Positions 40,083 to 49,721 of a stretch of DNA of 64,000 nt are shown piece by piece. A program made the position numbers and the translations under genes. The notes under the pieces are model-generated. The model had not been told where the DNA came from and did no database searches. It saw only the letters and a list, made by a program, of their open reading frames with translations. Every line of letters begins with the position of its first letter. The stretch's first letter is position 1. This DNA is from JAWKWA01 sp041397765 (GTDB lineage: Bacteria > Pseudomonadota > Alphaproteobacteria > Rhizobiales > Hyphomicrobiaceae): assembly GCA_041397765.1 (NCBI GenBank), contig JAWKWA010000009.1, positions 124,001 through 188,000 on the forward strand, written 5' to 3'.

Positions 40083-40880
40083 ATGAGGCAAGGTCAGCAG
40101 AACCGCCGGAATCGCGGCCGCGGCCGCAAGGGTCAGTCGCCGCTCAGCCGGACTTTCGAATCGAACGGTCCGGACGTGAAGATCCGCGGCACGGCGAACC
40201 ACATCGCCGAGAAATACATGGCGCTCGCGCGCGATGCGATGTCCTCGGGCGACCTCGTGATGGCGGAGAACTACCTCCAGCACGCCGAGCACTACAATCG
40301 CATCATCATGGCGGCACAGCCGCAGTTCCGCGCCGACGAGATGAACGGACAGCGTCCGCGCCGTCCCGACATGGAGATGGGCGGCATGACCGACGCCGAC
40401 ATGGCGGAGGGCTATGACGGCGACGAGGATCTCGACGGCGAGATGTCGGCCGAGGCGCTCGGCCTCGCAGAGCAGCCACGCATCGTCGAGCGGGTCCAGG
40501 CCGCGGGCGGGCACGAGGGCGGCGGCGAGCCGCGCAACTTCGAGCGACGGCCGCATCGCGGCGAGCGGCATGGCGGCCATGGCAATTACGAGCCTCGCGA
40601 AGGCCGCGAGCCGCGCGAGAGCCGCGAACCCCGTGAGGGGCGCGAAGGCCGCGAGCATGCCGCAGGCCGCGACGGGCGCGGCAATCGCCGGCGGCAGCGC
40701 CACGAGGGCAATGGCGGCCGACCGCAGCGCCACGCTCAGGGCGGCGGCGCGGCGCAGGGCACCGGACCGCAACCGGACCTGCGTCCGGCCGAGACCTCGG
40801 CTGCTGATTTCGGCGAACCGCAGCGTCGTGACGGCGAGGGCGGCGGCAACGACAAGAAGCCGGACGGCGCCCTCATCTGA
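40083..40880 (+). CDS. DUF4167 domain-containing protein
   Basis: 265 residues. The first 85 hold the DUF4167 domain: an Arg/Gly-rich start, then PDVKIRGTANHIAEKYMALARDAMS as two quoted pieces of one helix pair, and the AENYLQHAEHYNRII helix. The middle is acidic. The C-terminal half is a run of short repeats of the EPRE-GRE type followed by RGNRRRQ-like RGG stretches, suggesting RNA binding (inference). It sits downstream of prfA-prmC, as is usual in Hyphomicrobiales. Biochemical function is unknown. Confidence 0.9.
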   Translation: MRQGQQNRRNRGRGRKGQSPLSRTFESNGPDVKIRGTANHIAEKYMALARDAMSSGDLVMAENYLQHAEHYNRIIMAAQPQFRADEMNGQRPRRPDMEMGGMTDADMAEGYDGDEDLDGEMSAEALGLAEQPRIVERVQAAGGHEGGGEPRNFERRPHRGERHGGHGNYEPREGREPRESREPREGREGREHAAGRDGRGNRRRQRHEGNGGRPQRHAQGGGAAQGTGPQPDLRPAETSAADFGEPQRRDGEGGGNDKKPDGALI

Positions 40881-41050
40881 GCGAGGCTTGGCCGGCAGCC
40901 TTCTCATCGCTGCGATGCCCGGTTTCGCGCGGACGGCGGGCATCGGCTCGCGCCAGGGCGATCGCGAACGCGAACGGCCGCCGGGATCTCGCCGACGATG
41001 AAGCGAGCGGACGGTCGGCAAGCTCGGTGCGATCGAGGGGGTACAGGCAC

Positions 41051-41449
41051 ATGACGCTGCAGCCGCTGCTCGATGCGGATCTGGTGATCCGTGTGCACAC
41101 TTTTGCAGCCATGGCCGCCTTCGGGCTCGGTCTCGTCCAGATCGTCGCGCCGAAGGGCACGCTGCCGCATCGGACGCTCGGCTGGATCTGGGTCGCCCTC
41201 ATGGCGGCGGTGGCGGGGGCGAGCTTCTTCATCCACGAGCTGAGGCTCTGGGGCCCCTGGAGCCCCATCCACCTCCTCTCGATCTTCGTGCTCGTCTCGC
41301 TGTGGCTCGGCGTGACACGGGCCCGCCGACACAATGTCGACGGTCATCGCAAGGCGATGCTCGGCGTCTTCATCGGCGGCCTGGTGATCGCCGGCTTCTT
41401 CACTTTCATGCCCGGCCGCATCATGCATCAGGTGCTGTTCGGCGGCTGA
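41051..41449 (+). CDS. DUF2306-like small integral membrane protein
   Basis: 132 residues from the ATG at 41051. It has four predicted membrane helices with conserved His residues (IRVHTFAAMAAF, KGTLPHRTLGWIW, SFFIHELRLWGPWSPIHLLS, DGHRKAMLGVFIGG), the pattern of the DUF2306/YozB-like family. Histidine-bearing helices suggest haem or metal contact, but this is inference. It stands alone between the DUF4167 gene and an M24 hydrolase on the other strand. Confidence 0.78.
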   Translation: MTLQPLLDADLVIRVHTFAAMAAFGLGLVQIVAPKGTLPHRTLGWIWVALMAAVAGASFFIHELRLWGPWSPIHLLSIFVLVSLWLGVTRARRHNVDGHRKAMLGVFIGGLVIAGFFTFMPGRIMHQVLFGG

Positions 41450-41558
41450 CGGCATGGCGCGGGCGGACCGCGGCTCGCTATCCGCGGGCGACCGCAGATC
41501 GGCCCGCCATGGACCGGCGTGGAGCCGCTATCCCGACGTGCGTTCCTCGGCTCGGTGG

Positions 41559-42740
41559 CTACCAGTACCGCATCCGCGCGTCGGTGATCTTCTCGGCGCC
41601 CTCCCCGGTCACGATCACCGTCTCCTCGAAGTCACCGAGATAGCCGTCCTTGGTGACGGTGCGCTCGAAGCACAGCGACATGCCCGGCGCGAGCACGGTC
41701 AGGTCGCCGGGTGCGAGCCAGGGGCTGTCCCAGCCGAGCCCGACGCCGTGGCCGAGACCGGAGAAGACGCTGGTCAGCGGATAGCCGAGCTCGGCCTGGC
41801 GCCCGAGGCCCGCCGCCGCCACCGCCTCGGCCGTCGTGCCCGGGCGCACCGCGGCGATGCCGGTCTCGACGCAGGAGATCGCCGCCTCGAAGAGGTCGAT
41901 CTGCCGGTTGGAGGGCGGGCCGATGGGCTTCGAGCGCGACAGGTCGAAGAAATAGCCATCGAGCACGCCGGAGATGCCGATGCGGAACCACTCGCCTTTG
42001 GCAAGCGGCGTCGGCGAGCCCCAGGTCGGGAAATTGGCGCGGGTGACCGTCGGACTGTCGCCGCCCCGGCCCGAGGCCATGAACGAGTTGTAGAGCATGC
42101 CGCGCGCAGGTACGAGCACGTCCATGCCGGCCGCCACCACATCGCCATGGGTGGCGCCGGGCTCGGCGCGGGCCATCATGGCGTCGATCATGCGCGAGCC
42201 GAGGGCGGAGGCCCGCTTCAGGAGCGCGATCTCGGCCGGGCTCTTGACGGCACGCAGCGAGGCGAGGATCGGCGCGCCGTTCCGCCAGTCGACCCTGTCG
42301 AGCGCCCCGGCGATCTGCCGGTAGACGCCGAGCGGCAGCACGTCCTCGCCGACGAGGCCGATCGGCCCCTCATCGAGGCCGAGCCGGCGCATCTCGGCGA
42401 TCACCGCCTCGACGACGAGATCGGCCCTGACGATCTCGCCGGCGTCGAGCGCGACGTCCGCCTCGGCCGCGCAATCGACGATCAGCCGCGTCTCGCCCTC
42501 GGCGGTGAGGAGGGCGAAGGTATGGGCCCGGGCGCTCCAGTTGCCGGCGAGGTCGGGGATATAGGGAAAGAGCGTATAGAAGCCGGTCAGGTACATGACG
42601 TCGCCGTAGCGGTCGAGCGTGCCGCCGCCGCGCGAGACGACCAGCAGCCCCTTGAGGCCCGCAGTCCTGGCGGCCGCCGCGGCACGCGCGCGCCTGCCCT
42701 CATACTCCGCGCGGGAGATCCCGCTCCTCGTCTCGCCCAT
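41559..42740 (-). CDS. M24 family metallopeptidase-like protein with an altered metal site
   Basis: 393 residues. A creatinase-type N-domain (1-165) precedes a pita-bread M24 domain. Of the five metal ligands in Xaa-Pro aminopeptidase, the second Asp (GYFFDLSRS), the His (GLGHGVGLGW), and both Glu (CFERTVTKDG, GDFEETVIV) are present. The first Asp, expected in the strand before GYFFD, is replaced: the sequence reads FRIGISGVLDGYFFD, placing Gly there. It may use one metal or act on a non-peptide substrate, as other M24 relatives such as ectoine hydrolase, creatinase and DddP do. The ATG at 42740 has AGGATG upstream; the long open frame beyond it is spurious. Confidence 0.85.
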   Translation of the reverse strand: MGETRSGISRAEYEGRRARAAAAARTAGLKGLLVVSRGGGTLDRYGDVMYLTGFYTLFPYIPDLAGNWSARAHTFALLTAEGETRLIVDCAAEADVALDAGEIVRADLVVEAVIAEMRRLGLDEGPIGLVGEDVLPLGVYRQIAGALDRVDWRNGAPILASLRAVKSPAEIALLKRASALGSRMIDAMMARAEPGATHGDVVAAGMDVLVPARGMLYNSFMASGRGGDSPTVTRANFPTWGSPTPLAKGEWFRIGISGVLDGYFFDLSRSKPIGPPSNRQIDLFEAAISCVETGIAAVRPGTTAEAVAAAGLGRQAELGYPLTSVFSGLGHGVGLGWDSPWLAPGDLTVLAPGMSLCFERTVTKDGYLGDFEETVIVTGEGAEKITDARMRYW

Positions 42741-43097
42741 CGCCACATCCTGTTCATGACAGATCGCCGGCGCCACGTTCCGCCGCAATCGGCATTGAAG
42801 AAGCATCGGCGGGCGAGCACCAGCATGGTCCGGGCCGGGGTGGCATGCACGGGACGGTGGGCCCTGAAAAGTCGGGCACGGGAGCGAACCGGGCACTGTC
42901 GCGACGGATGGGATCGAGGCCCGGGCGTGAGTGCCGCCGCCCTTCGTGAACGAAATGGGAACGTCCGCGACACCCGCCCACTTGCCAGCCGGCCGTGGCC
43001 CGTGCGACCACCCAAGGAACGGGACGAAAAACAGATTCGGAGTGCCCTGCCCGGCAAGGCCGGAGCGACCGGGACTTCTCGAGATATCGGAGCACCC
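42741..43097. other. Divergent spacer between the M24 gene and parE
   Basis: 357 bases without a recognisable gene. Long frames cross on both strands but lack family sequence. Presumably it holds the two divergent promoters; no clear motif was picked out. Confidence 0.4.
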
Positions 43098-45122
43098 ATG
43101 GCCAGTTCGCGCGACCTCTTCGCCAAGATCGAGAGCGCCTTCTCGGGCAAGCCGGCCAAGGCCAAGCCCGCACGGGCCGCGGCCGCGGAGGACAACTACA
43201 CCGCCGCCGACATCGAAGTGCTGGAAGGCCTCGAGCCGGTGCGGCGGCGGCCGGGCATGTATATCGGCGGCACCGACGAGAAGGCGCTGCACCATCTGTT
43301 CGCCGAGGTGATCGACAACTCGATGGACGAGGCGGTCGCCGGCCATGCCAGCTGGATCGAGGTCCGGCTCGAAGCCGACGGCTTTCTCTCGGTCGCCGAC
43401 AACGGCCGCGGCATCCCGGTCGATCCGCATCCGAAATTCCGCTCCAAATCGGCGCTCGAGGTCATCATGACCACGCTGCATTCGGGGGGAAAGTTCGACA
43501 GCAAGGTCTACAACACCTCGGGCGGCCTGCATGGCGTCGGCGTCTCGGTCGTCAACGCGCTTTCCGACCATCTGGAGGTCGAGGTCGCGCGCGGCCAGCA
43601 GCTCTACCGGCAGGTCTATTCGCGTGGCCAGCCGCAGACCAAGCTGGAAAGCCTCGGGCAGATCATGAACCGCCGCGGCACCCGCGTGCGCTTTCATCCC
43701 GACCAGCAGATCTTCGGCAAGGGTGCGGAGTTCAAGCCGGCGCGGCTGTTCAAGATGGCGCGCTCCAAGGCCTATCTGTTCGGGGGCGTGGAGATCCGCT
43801 GGTTCTGCGCGCCCGAGCTCATCCGCGACGACACGCCGGCGGAGGCCGTGTTCCACTTCCCCGGCGGGCTCAAGGACTTCCTCTCCTCGCGCATCGAGGG
43901 GCTGACGCTCGTCACCAAGGACATGTTCACCGGCCGCATCGAGCGCGAGGGCGGGCACGGCTCGGTCGAATGGGCGGTCGGCTGGGTTTCCGACGACGAC
44001 GGCTTTCTCTCCTCCTACTGCAACACGGTGCCGACGCCCGAGGGCGGCACGCATGAAGCAGGCCTCAGGGCGGCGCTGTCGAAGGGCCTCAAGGCCTATG
44101 GCGAGCTGACGAGCAGCAAGAAGGCCGCCCAGATCACCGCCGACGACGTGTTCGCGGGTGCCGCCGGCATGCTCTCGGTGTTCATCCGCGAGCCAGAGTT
44201 CCAGGGCCAGACCAAGGACAAGCTGGCGACGCAGGAAGCCGCGCGCATCGTCGAGACGACGGTGAAGGACGCCTTCGACCATTGGCTGGCGGAGAGCCCG
44301 CAGCAGGCCAATCAGTTGCTCGCCTTCGTCATCGAGCGGGCCGAGGAGCGGCTGAAGCGGCGGGCCGAGAAGGAGATCTCGCGCAAATCGGCGACGAAGA
44401 AGCTGCGGCTGCCCGGCAAGCTCACCGACTGCACGAGCGCGGGCATGGCGGGCTCGGAGATCTTCATCGTCGAGGGCGACTCGGCGGGCGGCTCGGCGAA
44501 GTCTGCGCGCGACCGCGAGATCCAGGCGGTGCTGCCGCTGCGCGGCAAGATCCTCAATGTCGCCAATGCCTCGTCGCAGAAGCTGTCGCAGAACCAGCTC
44601 ATCGCCGATCTCATCCTCGCGCTCGGCTGCGGCACCGGCAAGAGCTACCGCGAGGAGGATCTGCGCTACGAGAAGGTGATCATCATGACGGACGCCGATG
44701 TCGACGGCGCCCATATCGCCTCGCTGCTGATCACGTTCTTCTACCAGGAGATGCCGAAACTGATCGACAACGGCCATCTCCATCTGGCGGTGCCGCCGCT
44801 CTACAAGCTGAGCCAGGGCTCGAGGCACGCCTATGCGCTCGACGACCGGCACAAGGAGGAATTGCTGAAAGGCGAGTTCTCCGGCCGCGGCAAGGTCGAG
44901 ATCCAGCGCTTCAAGGGCCTCGGCGAGATGAATGCCGCCGAGCTGAAAGAGACGACGATGAACATCCGCAACCGCCGTCTCCTGCGCGTCGCCATCGCCG
45001 AGGATGCGCGCGAGGCGACCGACAGTGCCGTCAACGCGCTGATGGGTGGCAAGCCGGAGGCCCGCTTCCGCTTCATCCAGGAGCGCGCCGAGTTCATCGG
45101 CGACGAGGTGCTCGACGTTTGA
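43098..45122 (+). CDS. parE: DNA topoisomerase IV subunit B
   Basis: 674 residues from the ATG at 43098. The GHKL ATPase domain shows EVIDNSMDEAVAGHA, DNGRGIPVDPHPK and SGGLHGVGVSVVNALS. The transducer follows, then the TOPRIM part with FIVEGDSAGGSAKSAR and IIMTDADVDGAHI, and a C-terminal RFKGLGEMN. PHPKFRSKSALEVI and the short length without a GyrB insert favour ParE over GyrB. With ParC it decatenates daughter chromosomes. The frame is open 1.6 kb upstream but only from 43098 is it conserved. Confidence 0.95.
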   Translation: MASSRDLFAKIESAFSGKPAKAKPARAAAAEDNYTAADIEVLEGLEPVRRRPGMYIGGTDEKALHHLFAEVIDNSMDEAVAGHASWIEVRLEADGFLSVADNGRGIPVDPHPKFRSKSALEVIMTTLHSGGKFDSKVYNTSGGLHGVGVSVVNALSDHLEVEVARGQQLYRQVYSRGQPQTKLESLGQIMNRRGTRVRFHPDQQIFGKGAEFKPARLFKMARSKAYLFGGVEIRWFCAPELIRDDTPAEAVFHFPGGLKDFLSSRIEGLTLVTKDMFTGRIEREGGHGSVEWAVGWVSDDDGFLSSYCNTVPTPEGGTHEAGLRAALSKGLKAYGELTSSKKAAQITADDVFAGAAGMLSVFIREPEFQGQTKDKLATQEAARIVETTVKDAFDHWLAESPQQANQLLAFVIERAEERLKRRAEKEISRKSATKKLRLPGKLTDCTSAGMAGSEIFIVEGDSAGGSAKSARDREIQAVLPLRGKILNVANASSQKLSQNQLIADLILALGCGTGKSYREEDLRYEKVIIMTDADVDGAHIASLLITFFYQEMPKLIDNGHLHLAVPPLYKLSQGSRHAYALDDRHKEELLKGEFSGRGKVEIQRFKGLGEMNAAELKETTMNIRNRRLLRVAIAEDAREATDSAVNALMGGKPEARFRFIQERAEFIGDEVLDV

Positions 45123-45313
45123 TGAGCCATGGTATGGGCGCTGCGGCAAGAAGCCATTCGGCACACTCCCGTCGCGCGACTGTCATGCCGATGGTATCGA
45201 GAGCTGTTAGTCTTGCCGGCGCCCAATCAAGGCCCTAATTTCGAGCTTGTTCTTGCCTTCGCGCGCGCGCCGCATTACGCGGCGGCGGAGTTTCAAAGTA
45301 CCGGGGGAGCACC

Positions 45314-47056
45314 ATGCGTGAGAGTAACGGGGCCGACGGCGCGAGCCACATGGTGGGTCGGGGCCTTGGAGCGGGTGCCCTCAACCGCAGCCTCATGGGC
45401 AATCTGACAACGGGCGATGGCTATTTCACCGGGATCGGCCCGATCCATACTGGTCCCGCGAGCCTCGTCAACGGCGAAGAGAGCGCCAAGCTCGCCAACG
45501 CCAACGGCCAGTTCGACATCATCGTCAACTACTCGGGTCCCTCGACCTACGAGTACGCGTTCACACAAGCGGCAGCGCGCTGGTCGCAGATCATCACCGC
45601 CGATATTCCCGACATCGACAGCACCGGCTCAGGCGATTTCGGCATCGTCGACGATCTCTTGATCGATGCCAGCATCGCCCCGATCGACGGGGCGGGTGGC
45701 GTGCTCGGCCGCGCCGGTCCCGACTGGGTCCGCCTGCCGTCCTATCTGCCCTATCACGGCAGCATGGAGTTCGACAGCGCCGATATCGCCGGCATGCACG
45801 CGGCCGGTGACCTCACCGACGTCATCCTGCACGAGATGGGGCATGTGCTCGGCATCGGCACGGTGTGGACCGCGCTGGGGCTCGCCGCCAGCTCGAGTAT
45901 CCAGTACACCGGCGCCCATGCGCTCGCCGAATACCGCACGCTTTCTGGCAACCCGTCTGCGAGTTATGTGCCGCTCGAGGACGGCGGCGGTTCGGGCACG
46001 GCTTTCAGTCACTGGGAAGAGAGCATCTTCGACAACGAGCTGATGACGGGCTATCTCGGCGGCTCGCGGCCCGGCAATCCGATCAGCCGGCTGACCATCG
46101 CAACGCTCCAGGACATCGGCTACACGGTCAACTATTCGGCGGCGGACGCCTATGCGCTTCCCGGCGGCGCCAGCGACGATTTTGCCGGCGACACCGGCAC
46201 GACAGGCGTCGTGACCGTCGGCGGCCGAGCGAGCGGCTCGCTCGAAACGGGCGGGGACGCCGACTGGTTCGCCGTGTCGCTCAGCGCGGGGCAGACATAC
46301 CAGATCGATCTCGCCGGCAGCCGCACCAACGAGGGAACCCTCTCCGACCCCTATCTGCGGCTCCGCGACGCCTCGGGCACGCAGGTCGACAGCGACGACG
46401 ACGGCGGCACCGGCCTCAACTCGCAGATCACCTATACGCCCTCGACCAGCGGCACCTATTACATCGACGCCCAGGCCTTCGGCTCCAACACGGGCACCTA
46501 CACCATCAGCGTCGAGAGGTCGCCCGTTGCCGCGACCGGCGGCAACGACTTCGTTCACCGCCCGGTTTCAGGCGGCGTGTTCCATGCCTTCGGCGGCAAC
46601 GATACCGTCTATGGCACGCATGCCATCGATATCCTCTATGGCGACAACGGCAACGACCGGCTCGACGGCGACCTCGGCAACGACGTGCTGGTCGGCGGCA
46701 ATGGCCGCGACATCATGTGGGGTGGGCTCGGCGCCGACGACTTCGATTTCAACAATTGGGGCGAGAGCCGCAAGGGCGCCCAGCGCGACATCATCATGGA
46801 TTTCCAGCGCGGCTCGGCGGCGACGGGCGACGACATCGACCTCAGAACGATCGATGCGAACACGAAAATCGGCGGCAACCAGGCTTTCCGCTTCATCGCC
46901 AAGCAGCCCTTCCACCACAAGGCCGGCGAGTTGCACTACACCAAGGCCGGCGCCAATGTGATCGTCGCCGGCGACGTCAATGGCGATGCCAAGGCCGATT
47001 TCGAGATCCTGGTGAAGGGTGTCGCGGTGCTCTCGGCTGGCGATTTCCTGCTGTAG
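45314..47056 (+). CDS. Leishmanolysin-like RTX metalloprotease, copy 1
   Basis: 580 residues, no signal peptide. The zinc site is HEMGHVLGIG (His173, Glu174, His177) with a third ligand His233 in the SHWEES segment, and a DNELMTG Met-turn. This spacing fits metzincins of the M8 leishmanolysin type rather than serralysin. A PPC beta-domain follows (about 305-395, GDADWFAVSLSAGQTYQIDL), then RTX repeats (about 410-480, GDNGNDRLDGDLGNDVLVGG) and a C-terminal RTX-associated domain ending DFLL, which looks like a type I secretion signal. The ATG at 45314 follows GGGGGAG. A paralogue follows 208 bases downstream. Type I transporter genes are not nearby. Confidence 0.85.
   Translation: MRESNGADGASHMVGRGLGAGALNRSLMGNLTTGDGYFTGIGPIHTGPASLVNGEESAKLANANGQFDIIVNYSGPSTYEYAFTQAAARWSQIITADIPDIDSTGSGDFGIVDDLLIDASIAPIDGAGGVLGRAGPDWVRLPSYLPYHGSMEFDSADIAGMHAAGDLTDVILHEMGHVLGIGTVWTALGLAASSSIQYTGAHALAEYRTLSGNPSASYVPLEDGGGSGTAFSHWEESIFDNELMTGYLGGSRPGNPISRLTIATLQDIGYTVNYSAADAYALPGGASDDFAGDTGTTGVVTVGGRASGSLETGGDADWFAVSLSAGQTYQIDLAGSRTNEGTLSDPYLRLRDASGTQVDSDDDGGTGLNSQITYTPSTSGTYYIDAQAFGSNTGTYTISVERSPVAATGGNDFVHRPVSGGVFHAFGGNDTVYGTHAIDILYGDNGNDRLDGDLGNDVLVGGNGRDIMWGGLGADDFDFNNWGESRKGAQRDIIMDFQRGSAATGDDIDLRTIDANTKIGGNQAFRFIAKQPFHHKAGELHYTKAGANVIVAGDVNGDAKADFEILVKGVAVLSAGDFLL
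46869..47019 (+). repeat. 151-bp exact repeat, copy 1 (3' end of first metalloprotease)
   Basis: Identical base for base to 48800-48950, including third codon positions, although flanking parts of the two genes have diverged. This fits gene conversion or strong local constraint. Confidence 0.9.
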
Positions 47057-47264
47057 CGTCGCCGATCTCGACGTCGGAGCGGGTGCCGCTCGTCCGATCG
47101 ACCGCTGCTGTATGCAGCGGCGGTGGCTTCCTCGCAATTGCGCCTTGCCCCGTCAAATGTGGGGGCGTTAGACTGGCGGCCTCAGAAGCTGGAGATTGAT
47201 CAAACCCGTGTCGGCGTGCGGCATGGCTGTCGGGCGTCGGGGCAACCTCGACAGGGGACAGGCG

Positions 47265-48987
47265 ATGCACGAGAGCTCAGGGGATGGTTCGCACCGCGGA
47301 AACCAGGCCGCGTCGATCACAGATGGGATCCATATCGAGGATATGACAGCCTCAGGACATCCGGGGCTATTTCACTGGAGCCGGTCCGATCCATTCGGCG
47401 CCGATCGGTATCGCCGGCACGGGCTCCGGCAGCTCGCTCGTCAATGCCAACGGCCAGTTCGACATCGCGATCAGCTATTCGGGAAGCGCGACTTACCAAT
47501 ATGCGTTCACGAATGCTGCGGCGCGCTGGTCGCAGATCATCATCGGCGACATCCCCGATGTGAACAGCGGGCCGGGAAGCGGCAATTTCGGCTTCATCGA
47601 CGACCTGCTGATCCGGGCGGTGGTCACGCCGATCGACGGCCCAGGCGGCATTCTTGGCCAGGCGGGACCCGACTGGATACGGACGAGCTCGAAGCTGCCC
47701 TATCACGGCGTCATGTTCTTCGACAGCGCCGACGTCGCCAGCATGCACAGCGGCGGCACGCTGACCGACGTTGTGCTGCACGAGATGGGCCATGTGCTCG
47801 GCTTCGGCACACTCTGGTCCTATCTCGGCCTTTCCAGCGGCATTCGCTATACGGGCGCGCATGCCCTCACCGAATACCGATCGCTGACCGGGGATTCGGG
47901 CGCCACCTTCGTACCACTCGAAAACGGCGGCGGCCCCGGCACCGCGTACAGCCATTGGGAGGAGCAGCTCTTCGACAACGAGCTGATGACCGGCTATCTC
48001 GGCGGCTTCGGCTCGGGCAATCCGATCAGTCGTACGACCATCGGGGCGCTGCAGGATCTCGGATACACGGTCAATTACGCCCAGGCCAACGCCTATTCGC
48101 TGCGCGACGATCTGGCGTCGAGCACGGCGACAACCGGCGCCATCTCGGTCGGCGGCAAAGCCTCGGGCTGGATCGAGACGGCCAACGACGAGGACTGGTT
48201 CCGTGTCACGCTGACCGCCGGACACACCTATCAGTTCGACATGGGGGGCAGTCCGTCGAACGAGGGAACGCTCTCCGATGCGTTTCTGGTGCTGAGGAAC
48301 TCGTCGGGAGCGCAAATCGATACCGACGACGACTCGGGAACCGGGCTCAACGCGCAGATCACCTATACGCCGTCGACGAGTGGAACCTACTTTCTCGACG
48401 CCCAGGCCTATACGACGCACACTGGCTCCTATCGCCTCAGCGTGGTGGACAAGCCGCACTATTTCACGACGGGCAGCGACTTCACGCATCTGCCGGCATC
48501 TGGCGGCAAGTTCCACGCCTATAGTGGTAACGACTCGGTCTACGGCGCGGCCGGCCGCGACATCATCTATGGCGACAACGGCAATGACCGCCTGATCGGC
48601 GATCTCGGCAATGACGTGCTGAACGGCGGGCGAGGCCGCGACCTGATGTGGGGCGGGTCCGGCGCCGACGATTTCGATTTCGACAATCGTCTCGACACGC
48701 GGGTCGGCGGCCAGCGCGACATCATCATGGATTTCCATCGCGGCTCGGCGACGACGGGCGACGATATCGACCTCAGAACGATCGACGCCAAGACGACCGT
48801 CGGCGGCAACCAGGCTTTCCGCTTCATCGCCAAGCAGCCCTTCCACCACAAGGCCGGCGAGTTGCACTACACCAAGGCCGGCGCCAATGTGATCGTCGCC
48901 GGCGACGTCAATGGCGATGCCAAGGCCGATTTCGAGATCCTGGTGAAGGGCGTCGCGGTGCTCTCGGCCGCGGACTTCCTGCTCTGA
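47265..48987 (+). pseudogene. Leishmanolysin-like RTX metalloprotease, copy 2, with an N-terminal frameshift
   Basis: A paralogue of the upstream gene with the same order: metzincin (HEMGHVLGFG, SHWEEQ, DNELMTG), PPC domain, RTX repeats and the same C-terminal domain. The natural ATG is at 47265 behind AGGGGACAGG. Its frame runs to the GASGHP-like region and then breaks; GYFTGAGPIHS, matching GYFTGIGPIHT of copy 1, continues in the next frame from 47365. One extra G in the four-G run 47363-47366 explains it. From an internal GTG at 47560 a 475-residue product that keeps the zinc site could still be made. It may be a real pseudogene or a sequencing indel. Confidence 0.8.
48800..48950 (+). repeat. 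151-bp exact repeat, copy 2 (3' end of second metalloprotease)
   Basis: Exact copy of 46869-47019, encoding the RTX-distal secretion domain. Confidence 0.9.
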
Positions 48988-49062
48988 TCCTGATGCGCGG
49001 GTCGGTCGCATCGGCCCGCGCCGCCGGCCCCTGCAGGCTCCACTCCGGCCGCCCCCTAAAGG

Positions 49063-49638
49063 TCAGCGGCCGAGCGCGTAGAACTCGTCGTTCGGGCGCA
49101 TGCTCGTTGCGTTGGCGAGCCGGTTCGACATGGCGAAGAAGGACGAGATGGCGGCGATGTCCCAGGCATCCTCGGGCGTGAAGCCGTGCGCCGCCAGGGC
49201 CTCGAAATCGGCATCGCCGACCTCTTGCGCGGCCTGCGACACCTTCACCGCGAAATCGAGCATCGCCTTCTGGCGCGGGGTGATGTCGGCCTTGCGGTAG
49301 TTGATCGCCACCTGATCGGCGATGAGCGCGTTCTTGGCGCGGATGCGCAGGATGGCGCCATGCGCGACGACGCAATACTGGCACTGGTTGAGGCCGCTGG
49401 TCGCAACGACGATCATCTCGCGCTCGGCCTTCGTCAGATTGCCGGGCTTCTCCATCAGCGCGTCGTGATAGGCGAAGAAGGCGCGGAACTCGTCGGGACG
49501 GCGGGCGAGCACGAGGAAAACGTTCGGCACGAAGCCGGACTTCTCCTCAACCGCGAGGATGCGGGCACGGATGTCGTCGGGCAGACCGGCGAGGTCGGGC
49601 GCGGGGTACCGGCTGCTGGGCGAAGCACTGGCAGTCAT
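49063..49638 (-). CDS. Peroxidase-related carboxymuconolactone decarboxylase/AhpD-like protein
   Basis: 191 residues. The AhpD redox signature is visible: a Glu in EREMIVVATSG, then Cys-X2-Cys and His in NQCQYCVVAHG. AhpD-fold proteins reduce peroxides or recycle thiol partners. Overall length and the PNVFLVLARRPDEFRAFFAYHDALM segment match the uncharacterised peroxidase-related subgroup. The ATG at 49638 is preferred to a start at 49686. It is monocistronic as far as visible; it converges on the metalloprotease genes. Confidence 0.88.
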   Translation of the reverse strand: MTASASPSSRYPAPDLAGLPDDIRARILAVEEKSGFVPNVFLVLARRPDEFRAFFAYHDALMEKPGNLTKAEREMIVVATSGLNQCQYCVVAHGAILRIRAKNALIADQVAINYRKADITPRQKAMLDFAVKVSQAAQEVGDADFEALAAHGFTPEDAWDIAAISSFFAMSNRLANATSMRPNDEFYALGR

Positions 49639-49721
49639 GTCGCGGTCGGTCTCCATGTCCAGGCACATCGGGGCCTTCAGTCCCACTCGGGGCGGCTGAT
49701 GCCCGGCGATGACGGCCCTCG

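Noticed and set aside
41454..43097. Upstream extension of the parE frame
   Set aside because: The sequence before 43098 is antisense to the M24 gene and not conserved in ParE.
42741..45164. Upstream extension of the M24 frame, antisense to parE
   Set aside because: Only the part from 42740 down has family motifs and a ribosome binding site.
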